From: JADKCZ01 sp963786945
Lineage (GTDB): Bacteria > Myxococcota > Myxococcia > Myxococcales > Anaeromyxobacteraceae
Direction: 5' to 3'
NCBI GenBank assembly: GCA_963786945.1
Contig: CAWBAO010000003.1
Coordinates: 372,001-436,000 of the forward strand
DNA length: 64,000 nucleotides
Shown: in pieces, positions 50,389 through 61,250 of the stretch
Layout of the letters: the number at the start of each line of letters is the position of its first letter
Numbering within the stretch: position 1 is the stretch's first letter
Notes under the pieces: generated by a model
Told to the model about the DNA's origin: nothing
The model's input: only the letters and a program-made list of their open reading frames with translations
The model's database searches: none
Position numbers and translations under genes: made by a program

Positions 50389-50870
50389 GGGCGTGGCTCC
50401 GGCGAGGGCGGCGCATTGTAGCGCAGCCGCACGTGGACCACCTTGTCCACCTCCACGTGGACCTCGCCGGCCGCGTCCACCAGCGCCACGCGGTAGGTCC
50501 GGTCGACCGAGCGGGCCTCCCGCAGCGCCGCGTGGATGGCCTCCTCCTCCCCGTTCGGCAGCGCCAGGCGGGCCGTGAGCGTGCCCCGCCCGGGCCTGCG
50601 GAAGCGGACGGTGGCCGCCTTGTCCCAGACCTCGAACCCGGGGCCGAGCCGGTGCATCAGCATGAGCATGAAGAAGGGATCGACGGCCCCGTAGCCGGAG
50701 CCGCCGAAGATGGTCCCCACGTAGTTGCGGGTGCGCCAGGAGAGCGGCAGCCGCACCCGCACCTCCGACCAGTCGCCGGCGATGAAGGTGACCCGGCCGC
50801 CGGTGCCCCGGTAGCAGGGCCAGGCGTTGAAGAGGTGGCGGGAGAGGAAGGTCCTGAACGACTCACGCAT
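50385..50870 (-). CDS. DUF4442 hotdog-fold protein (thioesterase-like)
   Basis: A 161-residue protein of the hotdog superfamily, DUF4442 type: FNAWPCYRGTGGRVTFI, VRLPLSWRTRNYVGTIFGGSGYGAVDPFFMLMLMHRLG and the following strand KAATVRFRRPGRGTLTARL. These proteins resemble acyl-CoA thioesterases, but no activity is established for DUF4442. Coupled by an ATGA overlap to ilvE, which might suggest handling of branched-chain acyl groups; that is inference. A GGGTGA stretch precedes the ATG, and a -10-like TATAGT lies 15 bases upstream. Confidence 0.85.
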   Translation of the reverse strand: MRESFRTFLSRHLFNAWPCYRGTGGRVTFIAGDWSEVRVRLPLSWRTRNYVGTIFGGSGYGAVDPFFMLMLMHRLGPGFEVWDKAATVRFRRPGRGTLTARLALPNGEEEAIHAALREARSVDRTYRVALVDAAGEVHVEVDKVVHVRLRYNAPPSPEPRP

Positions 50871-50885
50871 GGCGTCACCCGACCG

Positions 50886-50893
50886 ACTATATT
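50886..50893. promoter_or_regulatory. Overlapping divergent -10 elements
   Basis: On the plus strand TATATT (50888-50893) ends six bases before the ATG at 50900. On the minus strand TATAGT (50891-50886) serves the DUF4442-ilvE operon. The two share four base pairs, so one open complex could excludes the other. No convincing -35 on either side. Confidence 0.4.
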
Positions 50894-50899
50894 GGGCCG

Positions 50900-51292
50900 A
50901 TGGCCCTCACCGTGGAGACCGGGTCCACCCTCGCCTTCGACCGCTTCTGGCGCTGGCTGAAGCGCCACCCGCACTGCATCCTGCGCGCCGGGACGGCCGA
51001 CGCCTACCTCTTCGACCAGGACGACCTGCACTGGTACCTCGACGAGGACGACGACCGGGTGCCGACCGTCCAGCTGCTGCGGGGCAAGGCCCTGCTGGGC
51101 GAGATCGCCATCGACACCCACGACATCCTCTTCGTGCAGGGCATGCCCGATCCGAACGCCGGCGAGGAGGAGCAGCACGTCTTCGAGGTGATCGGCGGGG
51201 GCGACAAGCCCTACCCCATCTACCACTTCGTCCTGGCCCACGGCTTCGAGGAGGAGGGCTCCGGCCACCGTGGCCCGGTCCTGAAGCAGTAG
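50900..51292 (+). CDS. Acidic protein of unknown function
   Basis: A 130-residue soluble protein, not recognised. It begins MALTVETGSTLAFDRFWRWL, then a region rich in acidic and aromatic residues (DAYLFDQDDLHWYLDEDDDR), beta-strands VQLLRGKALLGEIAIDTHDI, and an acidic C-terminal half (NAGEEEQHVFEVIGGGDKPY). No Cys pairs, signal or membrane segment. It is transcribed alone from a probably leaderless promoter, divergent from the DUF4442-ilvE operon. The well-formed composition and isolated placement make it a real gene; the function is open. Confidence 0.7.
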   Translation: MALTVETGSTLAFDRFWRWLKRHPHCILRAGTADAYLFDQDDLHWYLDEDDDRVPTVQLLRGKALLGEIAIDTHDILFVQGMPDPNAGEEEQHVFEVIGGGDKPYPIYHFVLAHGFEEEGSGHRGPVLKQ

Positions 51293-51329
51293 CCCGTGCG
51301 CGGCGTCGGGGCGACTGCCCGGAGCCGAC

Positions 51330-51358
51330 TTGCGCGGCCGCCCGCCACCCGCTATCCT
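51330..51358 (+). promoter_or_regulatory. Promoter upstream of the PheS-like ligase
   Basis: TTGCGC (51330-51335), 17-bp spacer, TATCCT (51353-51358). The -10 ends six bases before a GTG that opens a 29-codon frame, so the transcript may start with that small frame and carry a leader of about 200 nt before the ligase gene. Confidence 0.4.
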
Positions 51359-51364
51359 CCTGCC

Positions 51365-51454
51365 GTGGTCAACGCGATCCGCGAGAGCCGTCGATTTTGG
51401 CGACCCCAGCCCCTGCCCGGGCTGGGTGGCGCCGCGCCTCTCGTGATGCGGTAG
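51365..51454 (+). CDS. Candidate leaderless leader peptide, 29 residues
   Basis: GTG at 51365 opens a frame ending in TAG at 51452: it begins MVNAIRESRRFWRPQPLP and closes PLVMR, with five Arg, one Phe and one Trp. It has no Shine-Dalgarno but sits six bases after a TATCCT hexamer, the leaderless spacing seen at other starts here. A strong hairpin lies inside its second half. It could be a regulatory leader peptide for the ligase gene; expression is unproven. Confidence 0.28.
   Translation: MVNAIRESRRFWRPQPLPGLGGAAPLVMR
51405..51426 (+). promoter_or_regulatory. Hairpin in the ligase leader (attenuator candidate)
   Basis: CCCAGCCC and its exact complement GGGCTGGG are separated by six bases. 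The stem lies within the small leader frame and about 140 bp before the ligase start. No U-run follows, so it could be an attenuator or simply structured leader. Confidence 0.35.
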
Positions 51455-51565
51455 CCGCCCTTCCCAAGCCGTCAACGGTCCGGGCACTGGCGTGGGGTCC
51501 TCTTCCCTCCACCGCCACTCCGCTCACGCCCGCGACGCGCGGGCCAGCCGCACCCGAGGTCGAAC

Positions 51566-52709
51566 ATGCCACACGCCATCCTCTCCCCCGAAGCCCTGCA
51601 GCGAGCCCTGGCCCTCCGCGACCTGACCGATCCGGCGCAGGGGCCCCACGCCATGCAGCTCCTCGTCGACGCCGCCCAGGAGGCGCTGCGGGACGCCTGG
51701 GGCTGCCCGGTGGTGGTGGAGCGGGCCGACCCCATCGTCACCGTCGCCGACAACTACGACCGGCTCCTCTACCCGCCCGGCGGCGCCGCCCGCGACGCCC
51801 GCTACACCCGCTACGTCGCCCGCGGACGGCTGCTGCGCACCCAGACCTCGGCCATCGATCCCGCCCCTGCTGCGCCGGCTGGCCGCCGCGCCGCCCCAGG
51901 ACGTGCTCCTCTCCTGCCCTGGCCTGGTCTGGCGGCGCGACCGCATCGACCGGCTCCACGTGGGCGAGCCGCACCAGCTCGACCTGTGGCGGATCCGGCG
52001 CGGCGAGGGGCTGGGCTCGACCGAGCTGCTGGAGATGATCCGGACGGTGGTCGGCGCGCTCCTGCCCGGACGGCCCCTGAAGACCATCTCCACGGTCCAC
52101 CCCTACACGGCCGGCGGGCTGGAGATCCACGTCGAGGTGGACGGCGAGTGGGTGGAGATCGCCGAGTGCGGCGTGGCCCACCCGCGCATCCTGCGCGACG
52201 CCGGCCTCGGCGAGGAGTGGTCGGGGCTGGCCATGGGGCTGGGGCTCGATCGCCTCCTCATGCTGGCCAAGGGGCTCGACGACCTGCGCCTGCTCCGGTC
52301 CACCGATCCGCGGGTCACCTCGCAGCTGCTCGACCTCTCGCCGTGGAGGCCGGTGTCCAACCAGCCGCCCATCCGGCGCGATCTCTCCCTGGCGGTCCAC
52401 GAGCGGCTCATGTCCGAGGAGCTGGGCGACCGGGTGCGCGAGGCCATGGGCGACCGGGCCGACGACGTCGAGGCCATCGAGGTGCTCTCCGAGACCACCC
52501 ACGCGGCCCTGCCCGAGGCGGCCCGCGAGCGGCTCGGCCTCTCTCCCGGCCAGAAGAACGTGCTGGTGCGGCTCACCCTGCGGGCCCTGACCCGGACGCT
52601 CACCGACGCCGAGGCCAACCGCCTGCGCGACGAGGTCTACGCCGCCCTCCACGAGGGCTACCGGCAGGAGTGGGCCTGCGGCGCGCCGCCCTGGCAGAAG
52701 GCGGGGTAG
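51566..52709 (+). CDS. Orphan PheS-like ligase with FDX-ACB domain, one frameshift as sequenced
   Basis: About 380 residues after removing one base near 51856 (restoring SAMIPPLLRRLA). Residues 1-230 form a class II tRNA-synthetase core close to PheRS alpha: motif 2 region with LVWRRDRIDRLHVGEPHQLDLW, a Gly-rich CGVAHPRILRDAGL and motif 3 GLAMGLGLDRLLMLAKGLDDLRLLRSTDP. Residues from about 270 match the ferredoxin-fold anticodon-binding domain of PheT (RRDLSLAVHERLMSEELGDR, VLVRLTLRALTRTLTDAEAN). The combination resembles monomeric mitochondrial PheRS, but the core is short and lacks the coiled-coil tRNA arm. I think of it as a PheS-related orphan ligase, possibly charging a non-tRNA or carrier substrate. 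GAGG precedes ATG 51566. Confidence 0.8.
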
Positions 52710-52734
52710 CCGGCCCGGGGAGGGCCCGGGCCTG

Positions 52735-54438
52735 CTACTGGCAGCTCGGCTCGCCCTCGAAGAGGCGGAACTCCCGCCACAGCACGTCGGCGGCCACGTA
52801 GGCGCCCGACGCGTTGCCGGACAGGACGATGTCGCCCCCCTCGAAGTCGCAGGCGCCGATCTCGAACACCAGCGGGGCGCCGTCGAGCAGCACCCGCGTC
52901 CAGCACCTGGAGCGCGAGCCCTCGACCCGCACGGTGTGCCACCGGGTGGAGATGGGCCCGGGCAGGGTCCCCTTGGCCACCACCTGCACGGTGTTCATGC
53001 CGGCCACGATGCCCCACTCGAAGCGGGCCGCGCCGTGCGGCGCCTCGACCAGGCCGATCCCGCGCCCGTGGCGCAGGTCGCTCGACCTCTGGTCCATGGT
53101 GCCGACCGGATCGCCGTAGACGTGCAGCGCCACGCCGACGCCCTGCCCCGCCGGCGGAGCGGCCCGGAAGCTGGCCTCCACCGCGAAGACGTCGGGCCGC
53201 CTGGTCCCGGCGGGGATGAAGAGCTGGTTCCAGTCGGAGGCCTCCAGCCAGGCGCCGCGCCCCTCGCGCGCCACCATCTCCTGCCGGCCGAACTCGCCGT
53301 TGCGCCAGCGCGCGCCGGGGATGGGCGCGTCGAAGTCGGCCCGGTACAGCACCTTCCACGAGCACGGGACCAGCGTGGAGGCCGCGGCCAGCACCAGCGG
53401 CTGCCCCGCCGCCCGCCCCGCCCCGCGCAGCCAGAGCGCCGCCGGCACGCCCACCGCGGCCGCCGCCAGCACGCCCAGCAGCGCGCCCGCCGTCACCCAC
53501 CGGGTCCGCGGCCCGCGCCGCACCCGGGCCGCCCGCCCGGCCCGCCGCTCCTCCCGCGGCAGCGTGGCCTCGATCTCCAGCAGCGCCTCCAGCACCACGC
53601 CGGCGTCGCGCGGCCGGTCGGTGGGCGCCCGGGACAGCATGGCCTCGACCAGCTCGCCCAGCGCCGGGAGCTCGGGCACCTCGATGCCGCGGGAGGCGGA
53701 GCGGGGCCGCCCGCCCCGGTCCACGTCCACCGGCGCCGCCCCGGTGAGCATCCGGTAGAGCAGCACCCCGAGCGCGTAGACGTCGGTCCGCTCGTCCTCC
53801 GGCGCCGCCTCGGCCTGCTCCGGCGCCATGAAGGTCGGCGTCCCCCCCTCCAGCTTGCGCCGCCCCAGCGCCGCCGCCATGCCGAGGTCGAGCAGCTTCA
53901 CCTGGCCGTCCTCGAGGAGCTGGACGTTGCCCGGCGTCAGGTCGCGGTGGACCACGCCGTGGGCGTGGGCGTGGGCCAGGCCGCGCGCCAGCTCCACGCC
54001 GATGCGGAGCGCCTCGCGCAGGGGCAGGGCGCCCGCCTCGAGCCGGCGCGACAGCGGCATGCCGCTGAGGAACTCCTGGACCAGGTAGACGCCGTGCTCG
54101 CTGCGCCCGACGTCGAGGACGGTGACGATGTTCGGGTGGGAGAGCCGCGCCGCCACCTCGGCCTCCGCCAGCAGCCGCTTCTCCCGGGCCGCCTCGCCGC
54201 GAGCCCGCAGCGCCTTGAAGGCCACCGTCCGGCCCAGATCGCGGTCGCGGGCCTCCCAGACCACGCCGAAGCCGCCCCGCCCGACCTCGCGCAGCAGCTC
54301 GTACCGGCCGATCACCGTGCCGGCCCGCATCCCGTCGGTCCAGGCGCCCTCCGACGCCGGGCGGGGGGCGCCGCGCACCACCTCCTCGATGAGCGAGGTC
54401 AGCGTGCCGGGCTCGTGGCGCTCCTCGCCGGCGCTCAC
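52735..54438 (-). CDS. Receptor-type Ser/Thr protein kinase with extracellular jelly-roll-like domain
   Basis: A 567-residue Hanks-type kinase. Kinase domain about residues 43-300: glycine loop EVGRGGFGVVWEA, Lys75 in VAFKAL, catalytic loop HRDLTPGNV (Asp166, with Thr instead of the usual Lys), DLG in place of DFG (Asp184), and GGTPTFMAPEQ. A single transmembrane helix lies near 310-330 (VTAGALLGVLAAAAVGVPAALWL). The C-terminal 220 residues, outside the membrane, look like a LamG/3-keto-disaccharide-hydrolase jelly roll (YRADFDAPIPGARWRNGEFG, VEASFRAAPPAGQGVGVALHVYGD), a possible glycan sensor. GTG at 54438 is chosen because VSAGEERHEPGT aligns with the start of the kinase-like gene at 63873 and overlaps a small upstream frame (GTGA). 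Confidence 0.88.
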   Translation of the reverse strand: MSAGEERHEPGTLTSLIEEVVRGAPRPASEGAWTDGMRAGTVIGRYELLREVGRGGFGVVWEARDRDLGRTVAFKALRARGEAAREKRLLAEAEVAARLSHPNIVTVLDVGRSEHGVYLVQEFLSGMPLSRRLEAGALPLREALRIGVELARGLAHAHAHGVVHRDLTPGNVQLLEDGQVKLLDLGMAAALGRRKLEGGTPTFMAPEQAEAAPEDERTDVYALGVLLYRMLTGAAPVDVDRGGRPRSASRGIEVPELPALGELVEAMLSRAPTDRPRDAGVVLEALLEIEATLPREERRAGRAARVRRGPRTRWVTAGALLGVLAAAAVGVPAALWLRGAGRAAGQPLVLAAASTLVPCSWKVLYRADFDAPIPGARWRNGEFGRQEMVAREGRGAWLEASDWNQLFIPAGTRRPDVFAVEASFRAAPPAGQGVGVALHVYGDPVGTMDQRSSDLRHGRGIGLVEAPHGAARFEWGIVAGMNTVQVVAKGTLPGPISTRWHTVRVEGSRSRCWTRVLLDGAPLVFEIGACDFEGGDIVLSGNASGAYVAADVLWREFRLFEGEPSCQ

Positions 54439-54488
54439 GCCGGCCTCGACTGCGGGCCATCGCCGGGGGCCGACCGACTCGCCATCAC
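54435..54488 (-). CDS. Candidate 17-residue leaderless upstream frame coupled to the kinase
   Basis: GTG at 54488 opens MMASRSAPGDGPQSRPA and stops in TGA overlapping the kinase GTG (GTGA). TAGGGT (54500-54495) ends six bases before this GTG, giving a leaderless start. Translation of the mini-frame could then deliver ribosomes to the kinase start. Visible arrangement; expression is inferred. Confidence 0.3.
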   Translation of the reverse strand: MMASRSAPGDGPQSRPA

Positions 54489-54494
54489 CGCGCC

Positions 54495-54500
54495 ACCCTA
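54495..54500 (-). promoter_or_regulatory. Candidate -10 of the kinase transcript
   Basis: TAGGGT on the minus strand, six bases before the GTG at 54488. No clear -35. Confidence 0.3.
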
Positions 54501-54635
54501 GCAGTCGGTCCGGGTCGGGTCCACGCCGGCCCGGTGCCGGCCCGGCCCGCCGGCCGCAACCGCGCCGCTGGCCCTTTCCCGCCGGCCCGATTGGCACTAG
54601 GTTGCCCGGCGTCGCCCTTCGCCCCGAGGTCCGAA

Positions 54636-56702
54636 ATGCCCCGCTCCCGCCTCGCGCCGCTCCTCCCGCTGGCCGTCGCCCTGGCCTCCTGCGCCACCAC
54701 CCGTCCGGCACCGGCCACCGCCGCGTCGGCCAGCGGCCTCGACCTGGCCGGGCTCGACCGCGCGCTGCGGCCCGGGGACGACTTCTACGGCTTCGCCAAC
54801 GGCGGGTGGCAGCGGACCGCCGTCATCCCGCCCGAGCGCGCCTTCACCGGCCCGTTCCTCCAGGTGGTCGACACGGTGAGCGCCCGCACCCGGGCCATCG
54901 ACGAGGACGCCGCCCGCGCCGGGGCCCCGGCCGGCAGCGAGCAGCAGCAGGTGGGCGACTACTACGCCAGCTTCATGGACGAGGCCGGCATCGAGGCCCT
55001 GGGCCTGGCGCCGCTGCAGCCGACCCTCGACCGCATCGCCGCCCTCCCCGACAAGCGGGCGCTGGCCGCCGAGCTGGGCGGATCGATCCGCGCCGACGTC
55101 GACGCCCTCAACGCCACCAACTTCTACACCGACCACGTCCTCGGGCTCTGGGTGGAGCAGGACCTGAACGCGCCGTCCCGCAACGCCGCCTACCTGCTGC
55201 AGGGCGGCCTGGGGCTCCCCGACTGCAGCTACTACACCGAGCCGGCCGAGCGCTTCGCCGGGCTGCGGGCCCGCTACCGGGCCCACCTGGCCGCCATGCT
55301 CGGCCTGGCCGGCTTCGCCGACGCCGACGCCCGGGCCGGGCGCGTGCTCGAGCTGGAGACGCGCCTGGCCCGCACCCACGCCAGCCGCACCGACTCGGTC
55401 GACGTGGCCAGGGGCAACAACCCCTGGGCCCGCGCCGACTTCGACCTGAAGGCGCCGGGGCTCGACTGGGCGGCCTTCCTCGGCGCCGCCGGCCTCGACC
55501 GCCAGCCCGCCTTCATCGTCTGGCATCCCGGCGCCGTCACCGGCCTGGCGGCGCTGGTCGGGAGCGAGCCGCTGGAGACCTGGAAGGAGTACCTCGCGGT
55601 CCGCGCCCTGGAGCACGCCGCCCCCTTCCTGCCCAGGGCCTTCGTCGACGAGCGCTTCCGCTTCTACGGCACGGCGCTGCGCGGCACCCCCCGGCAGCTG
55701 GAGCGCTGGAAGCGCGCCACCGCCTTCACCGACGAGGCCCTGGGCGACGCGGTGGGGAAGGTCTACGCGGCGCGCCACTTCCCGCCCGAGGCCCGGCGCG
55801 AGCTGCAGGGCATGGTCGAGCAGCTGGTGGCCGCCTTCGGCCGGCGCATCGACCGGCTCGACTGGATGGCCCCGGCCACCCGCGCCCAGGCCCGGGCCAA
55901 GCTGGCCACGCTGCGGGTGGGCATCGCCTACCCCGACCGGTGGAAGGACTACCAGGGGCTGGTGGTGGTCCGCGGCGACGCCCTGGGCAACCTGTTCCGC
56001 TCCGAGCTCTTCGAGTACCGGCGGGCCCTGGCCAAGCTGGCGCTGCCGCCGGATCGCGGCGAGTGGGTCATGCTCCCGCAGACCGTCAACGCCGTGAACC
56101 TGCCGGTGCGCAACGCGCTCAACTTCCCGGCCGGCTTCCTCGAGCCGCCCTTCTACGACCGGACCGCCGACCCGGCGGTCAAGTTCGCCTCCATCGGCGC
56201 CGTCATCGGGCACGAGATCAGCCACGGCTTCGACGACCAGGGGGCGCTCTTCGACGCCTCGGGCAAGCTGGCCAACTGGTGGACCGCGGAGGACCTGGCC
56301 CACTTCGAGGCGGCCGGCGCCAGGCTGGTGGCGCAGTACGACGCCTACCGCCCCTTCCCGGATCTCGCCGTCAACGGCAAGCTGACCTTGAGCGAGAACA
56401 TCGCCGACCTGGCCGGCCTGGCGGTGGCCTACGACGGCTGGCGGGCCTCGCTGGGCGGCGCGCCGCCCCCGGTGGTGGACGGCCTGAGCGGGGACCAGCG
56501 GTTCTTCCTCTCCTTCGCCCAGACCTGGCGCATCAAGGAGCGCGAGCAGGCGCTGCGCGAGTCGATCCAGACCAACGGCCACGCCCCCGACCAGTACCGG
56601 GCGCTGACGGTGCGCAACCTGGACGCCTGGTACCAGGCCTTCGACGTCCGGCCGGGGCAGGCGCTCTACCTCCCGCCGGAGGGACGGGTGCGCGTCTGGT
56701 GA
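54636..56702 (+). CDS. M13-family metallopeptidase lipoprotein (neprilysin/PepO-like)
   Basis: A 688-residue zinc endopeptidase. The zinc site is IGHEISHGFDDQG (HExxH: His526, Glu527, His530) with the third ligand Glu587 in SENIADLAGL. NALNFPAGFLEPPFYD and the C-terminal NLDAWYQAFDVRPG and RVRVW ending are typical of M13. The N-terminus is a lipoprotein signal (PLAVALASC), so it is probably anchored in the envelope and trims peptides there. The start is ATG at 54636 after GAGGTCCGAA; an upstream GTG in the same frame overlaps the kinase promoter region. Monocistronic. Confidence 0.95.
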   Translation: MPRSRLAPLLPLAVALASCATTRPAPATAASASGLDLAGLDRALRPGDDFYGFANGGWQRTAVIPPERAFTGPFLQVVDTVSARTRAIDEDAARAGAPAGSEQQQVGDYYASFMDEAGIEALGLAPLQPTLDRIAALPDKRALAAELGGSIRADVDALNATNFYTDHVLGLWVEQDLNAPSRNAAYLLQGGLGLPDCSYYTEPAERFAGLRARYRAHLAAMLGLAGFADADARAGRVLELETRLARTHASRTDSVDVARGNNPWARADFDLKAPGLDWAAFLGAAGLDRQPAFIVWHPGAVTGLAALVGSEPLETWKEYLAVRALEHAAPFLPRAFVDERFRFYGTALRGTPRQLERWKRATAFTDEALGDAVGKVYAARHFPPEARRELQGMVEQLVAAFGRRIDRLDWMAPATRAQARAKLATLRVGIAYPDRWKDYQGLVVVRGDALGNLFRSELFEYRRALAKLALPPDRGEWVMLPQTVNAVNLPVRNALNFPAGFLEPPFYDRTADPAVKFASIGAVIGHEISHGFDDQGALFDASGKLANWWTAEDLAHFEAAGARLVAQYDAYRPFPDLAVNGKLTLSENIADLAGLAVAYDGWRASLGGAPPPVVDGLSGDQRFFLSFAQTWRIKEREQALRESIQTNGHAPDQYRALTVRNLDAWYQAFDVRPGQALYLPPEGRVRVW

Positions 56703-56830
56703 CGGGCGGCGGGGCGGCCCGCCCCTTTCGGAGCCTGCGGCCCCTTCTCCCGCCCACCCGCCTCCGCACTCACTAGGATCCGTGGCGCTACTCCACGCCG
56801 CCCCGACCCGCCACCCCCGTGAGGCCCCCG

Positions 56831-57343
56831 ATGATCGATCACATCACGCTCCGCGTCCGCGATCTCGCCGCTGCCAAGGCCTTCTACTCGGCCGCCCTGG
56901 CCCCGCTCGGCTACGTGCTGGGCCACGAGTACCCCGACGGCGCCGGCCTGGGCGCCGGCGGCAAGCTCGACTTCTGGCTGGCCCACGACCCGGAGGCCCG
57001 GCCGCAGCACCTCGCCTTCGCCGCCCCCGACCGCGCCGCCGTCGACGCCTTCCACGCCGCGGCGCTGGCCGCCGGCGGCACGGACAACGGCCCCCCGGGC
57101 CTGCGGCTCCAGTACCACCCCAACTACTACGCCGCGTTCGTCTTCGACCCCTCCGGCCACAACATGGAGGTCGTCCACCACCTGGCGCCGGCGGCCGCCC
57201 GGGCCAAGCCGGCCGCCGCGCGGCGCACCGCGGCGAAGAAGGGGCCGGCCCGCAAGGCCGCGGCCAGGCGGGTCGCGACCAAGGCGAAGCGGCCCGCCGC
57301 GAAGCCCGGGAAGAAGCGGAGCGCCAGGGGCGGGAAGCGGTAG
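56831..57343 (+). CDS. VOC-family protein with lysine/alanine-rich histone-H1-like tail
   Basis: A 170-residue protein. Residues 1-122 are a single glyoxalase/bleomycin-resistance (VOC) domain: MIDHITLRVRDLAAAKAFYS, DFWLAHDPEARPQHLAFAAP, and the C-terminal metal-side strand FVFDPSGHNMEVVHH. Candidate metal ligands are His4, His64 and Glu at MEVVHH. From about 125 to 170 the sequence becomes a basic tail of Ala, Lys, Arg and Pro (AAKKGPARKAAARR, KRPAAKPGKKRSARGGKR) like histone H1 C-termini. Such a tail would bind DNA, RNA or polyphosphate. The tail is in frame with no sign of shift. ATG at 56831 is used; a GTG four codons upstream is possible. Confidence 0.87.
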   Translation: MIDHITLRVRDLAAAKAFYSAALAPLGYVLGHEYPDGAGLGAGGKLDFWLAHDPEARPQHLAFAAPDRAAVDAFHAAALAAGGTDNGPPGLRLQYHPNYYAAFVFDPSGHNMEVVHHLAPAAARAKPAAARRTAAKKGPARKAAARRVATKAKRPAAKPGKKRSARGGKR

Positions 57344-57396
57344 GCCGCCCGCCGCACGGCGCGAGGCCGGCCCGCGCCGATGGGCCTTGAAGGGTC

Positions 57397-57422
57397 AGAC
57401 CGGGCTGCTATGAACCCGGTCT
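57397..57422. promoter_or_regulatory. Inverted repeat overlapping a dnaE promoter candidate
   Basis: AGACCGGG (57397-57404) and CCCGGTCT (57415-57422) form a perfect 8-bp inverted repeat around a ten-base loop. The loop contains TATGAA (57409-57414), a possible -10, with TTGAAG 16 bp upstream (57387-57392). It could be an operator for dnaE or a terminator for the VOC gene. Confidence 0.4.
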
Positions 57423-57446
57423 CTCCCGCCGCCGCCTCCGGGGTCC

Positions 57447-61086
<3,640 letters not shown>

Positions 61087-61130
61087 GCGGCCCGCCCGCC
61101 AGGATCCGCCGGACGGGTACCACCCCCGAC

Positions 61131-61158
61131 TACATGTAAGTGTACTTTTCTTCGTACT
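61131..61158. other. AT-rich island with palindrome
   Basis: TACATGTA (61131-61138) is a perfect palindrome, followed by GTGTAC, a T-run and CGTAC. It is the most AT-rich stretch in this part of the window and lies 45 bp after dnaE and about 70 bp before the LuxR promoter. Candidate operator or terminator; not assignable. Confidence 0.3.
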
Positions 61159-61201
61159 CCCGGGGACTTAGCTCCAAGGGGTGATCTCGGTCCCCCGCTG
61201 C

Positions 61202-61210
61202 TGGTACAAT
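61202..61210 (+). promoter_or_regulatory. Extended -10 promoter of the LuxR-type gene
   Basis: TGGTACAAT is an extended -10 (TG-N-TACAAT). No good -35 is seen, as common for this class. Transcription would start near 61217, leaving a leader with GAGAGGGGGG before the ATG at 61251. Confidence 0.5.
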
Positions 61211-61250
61211 GGCGCCGGTCTCCGTGTGAGAGACGCAGAGAGGGGGGCAC

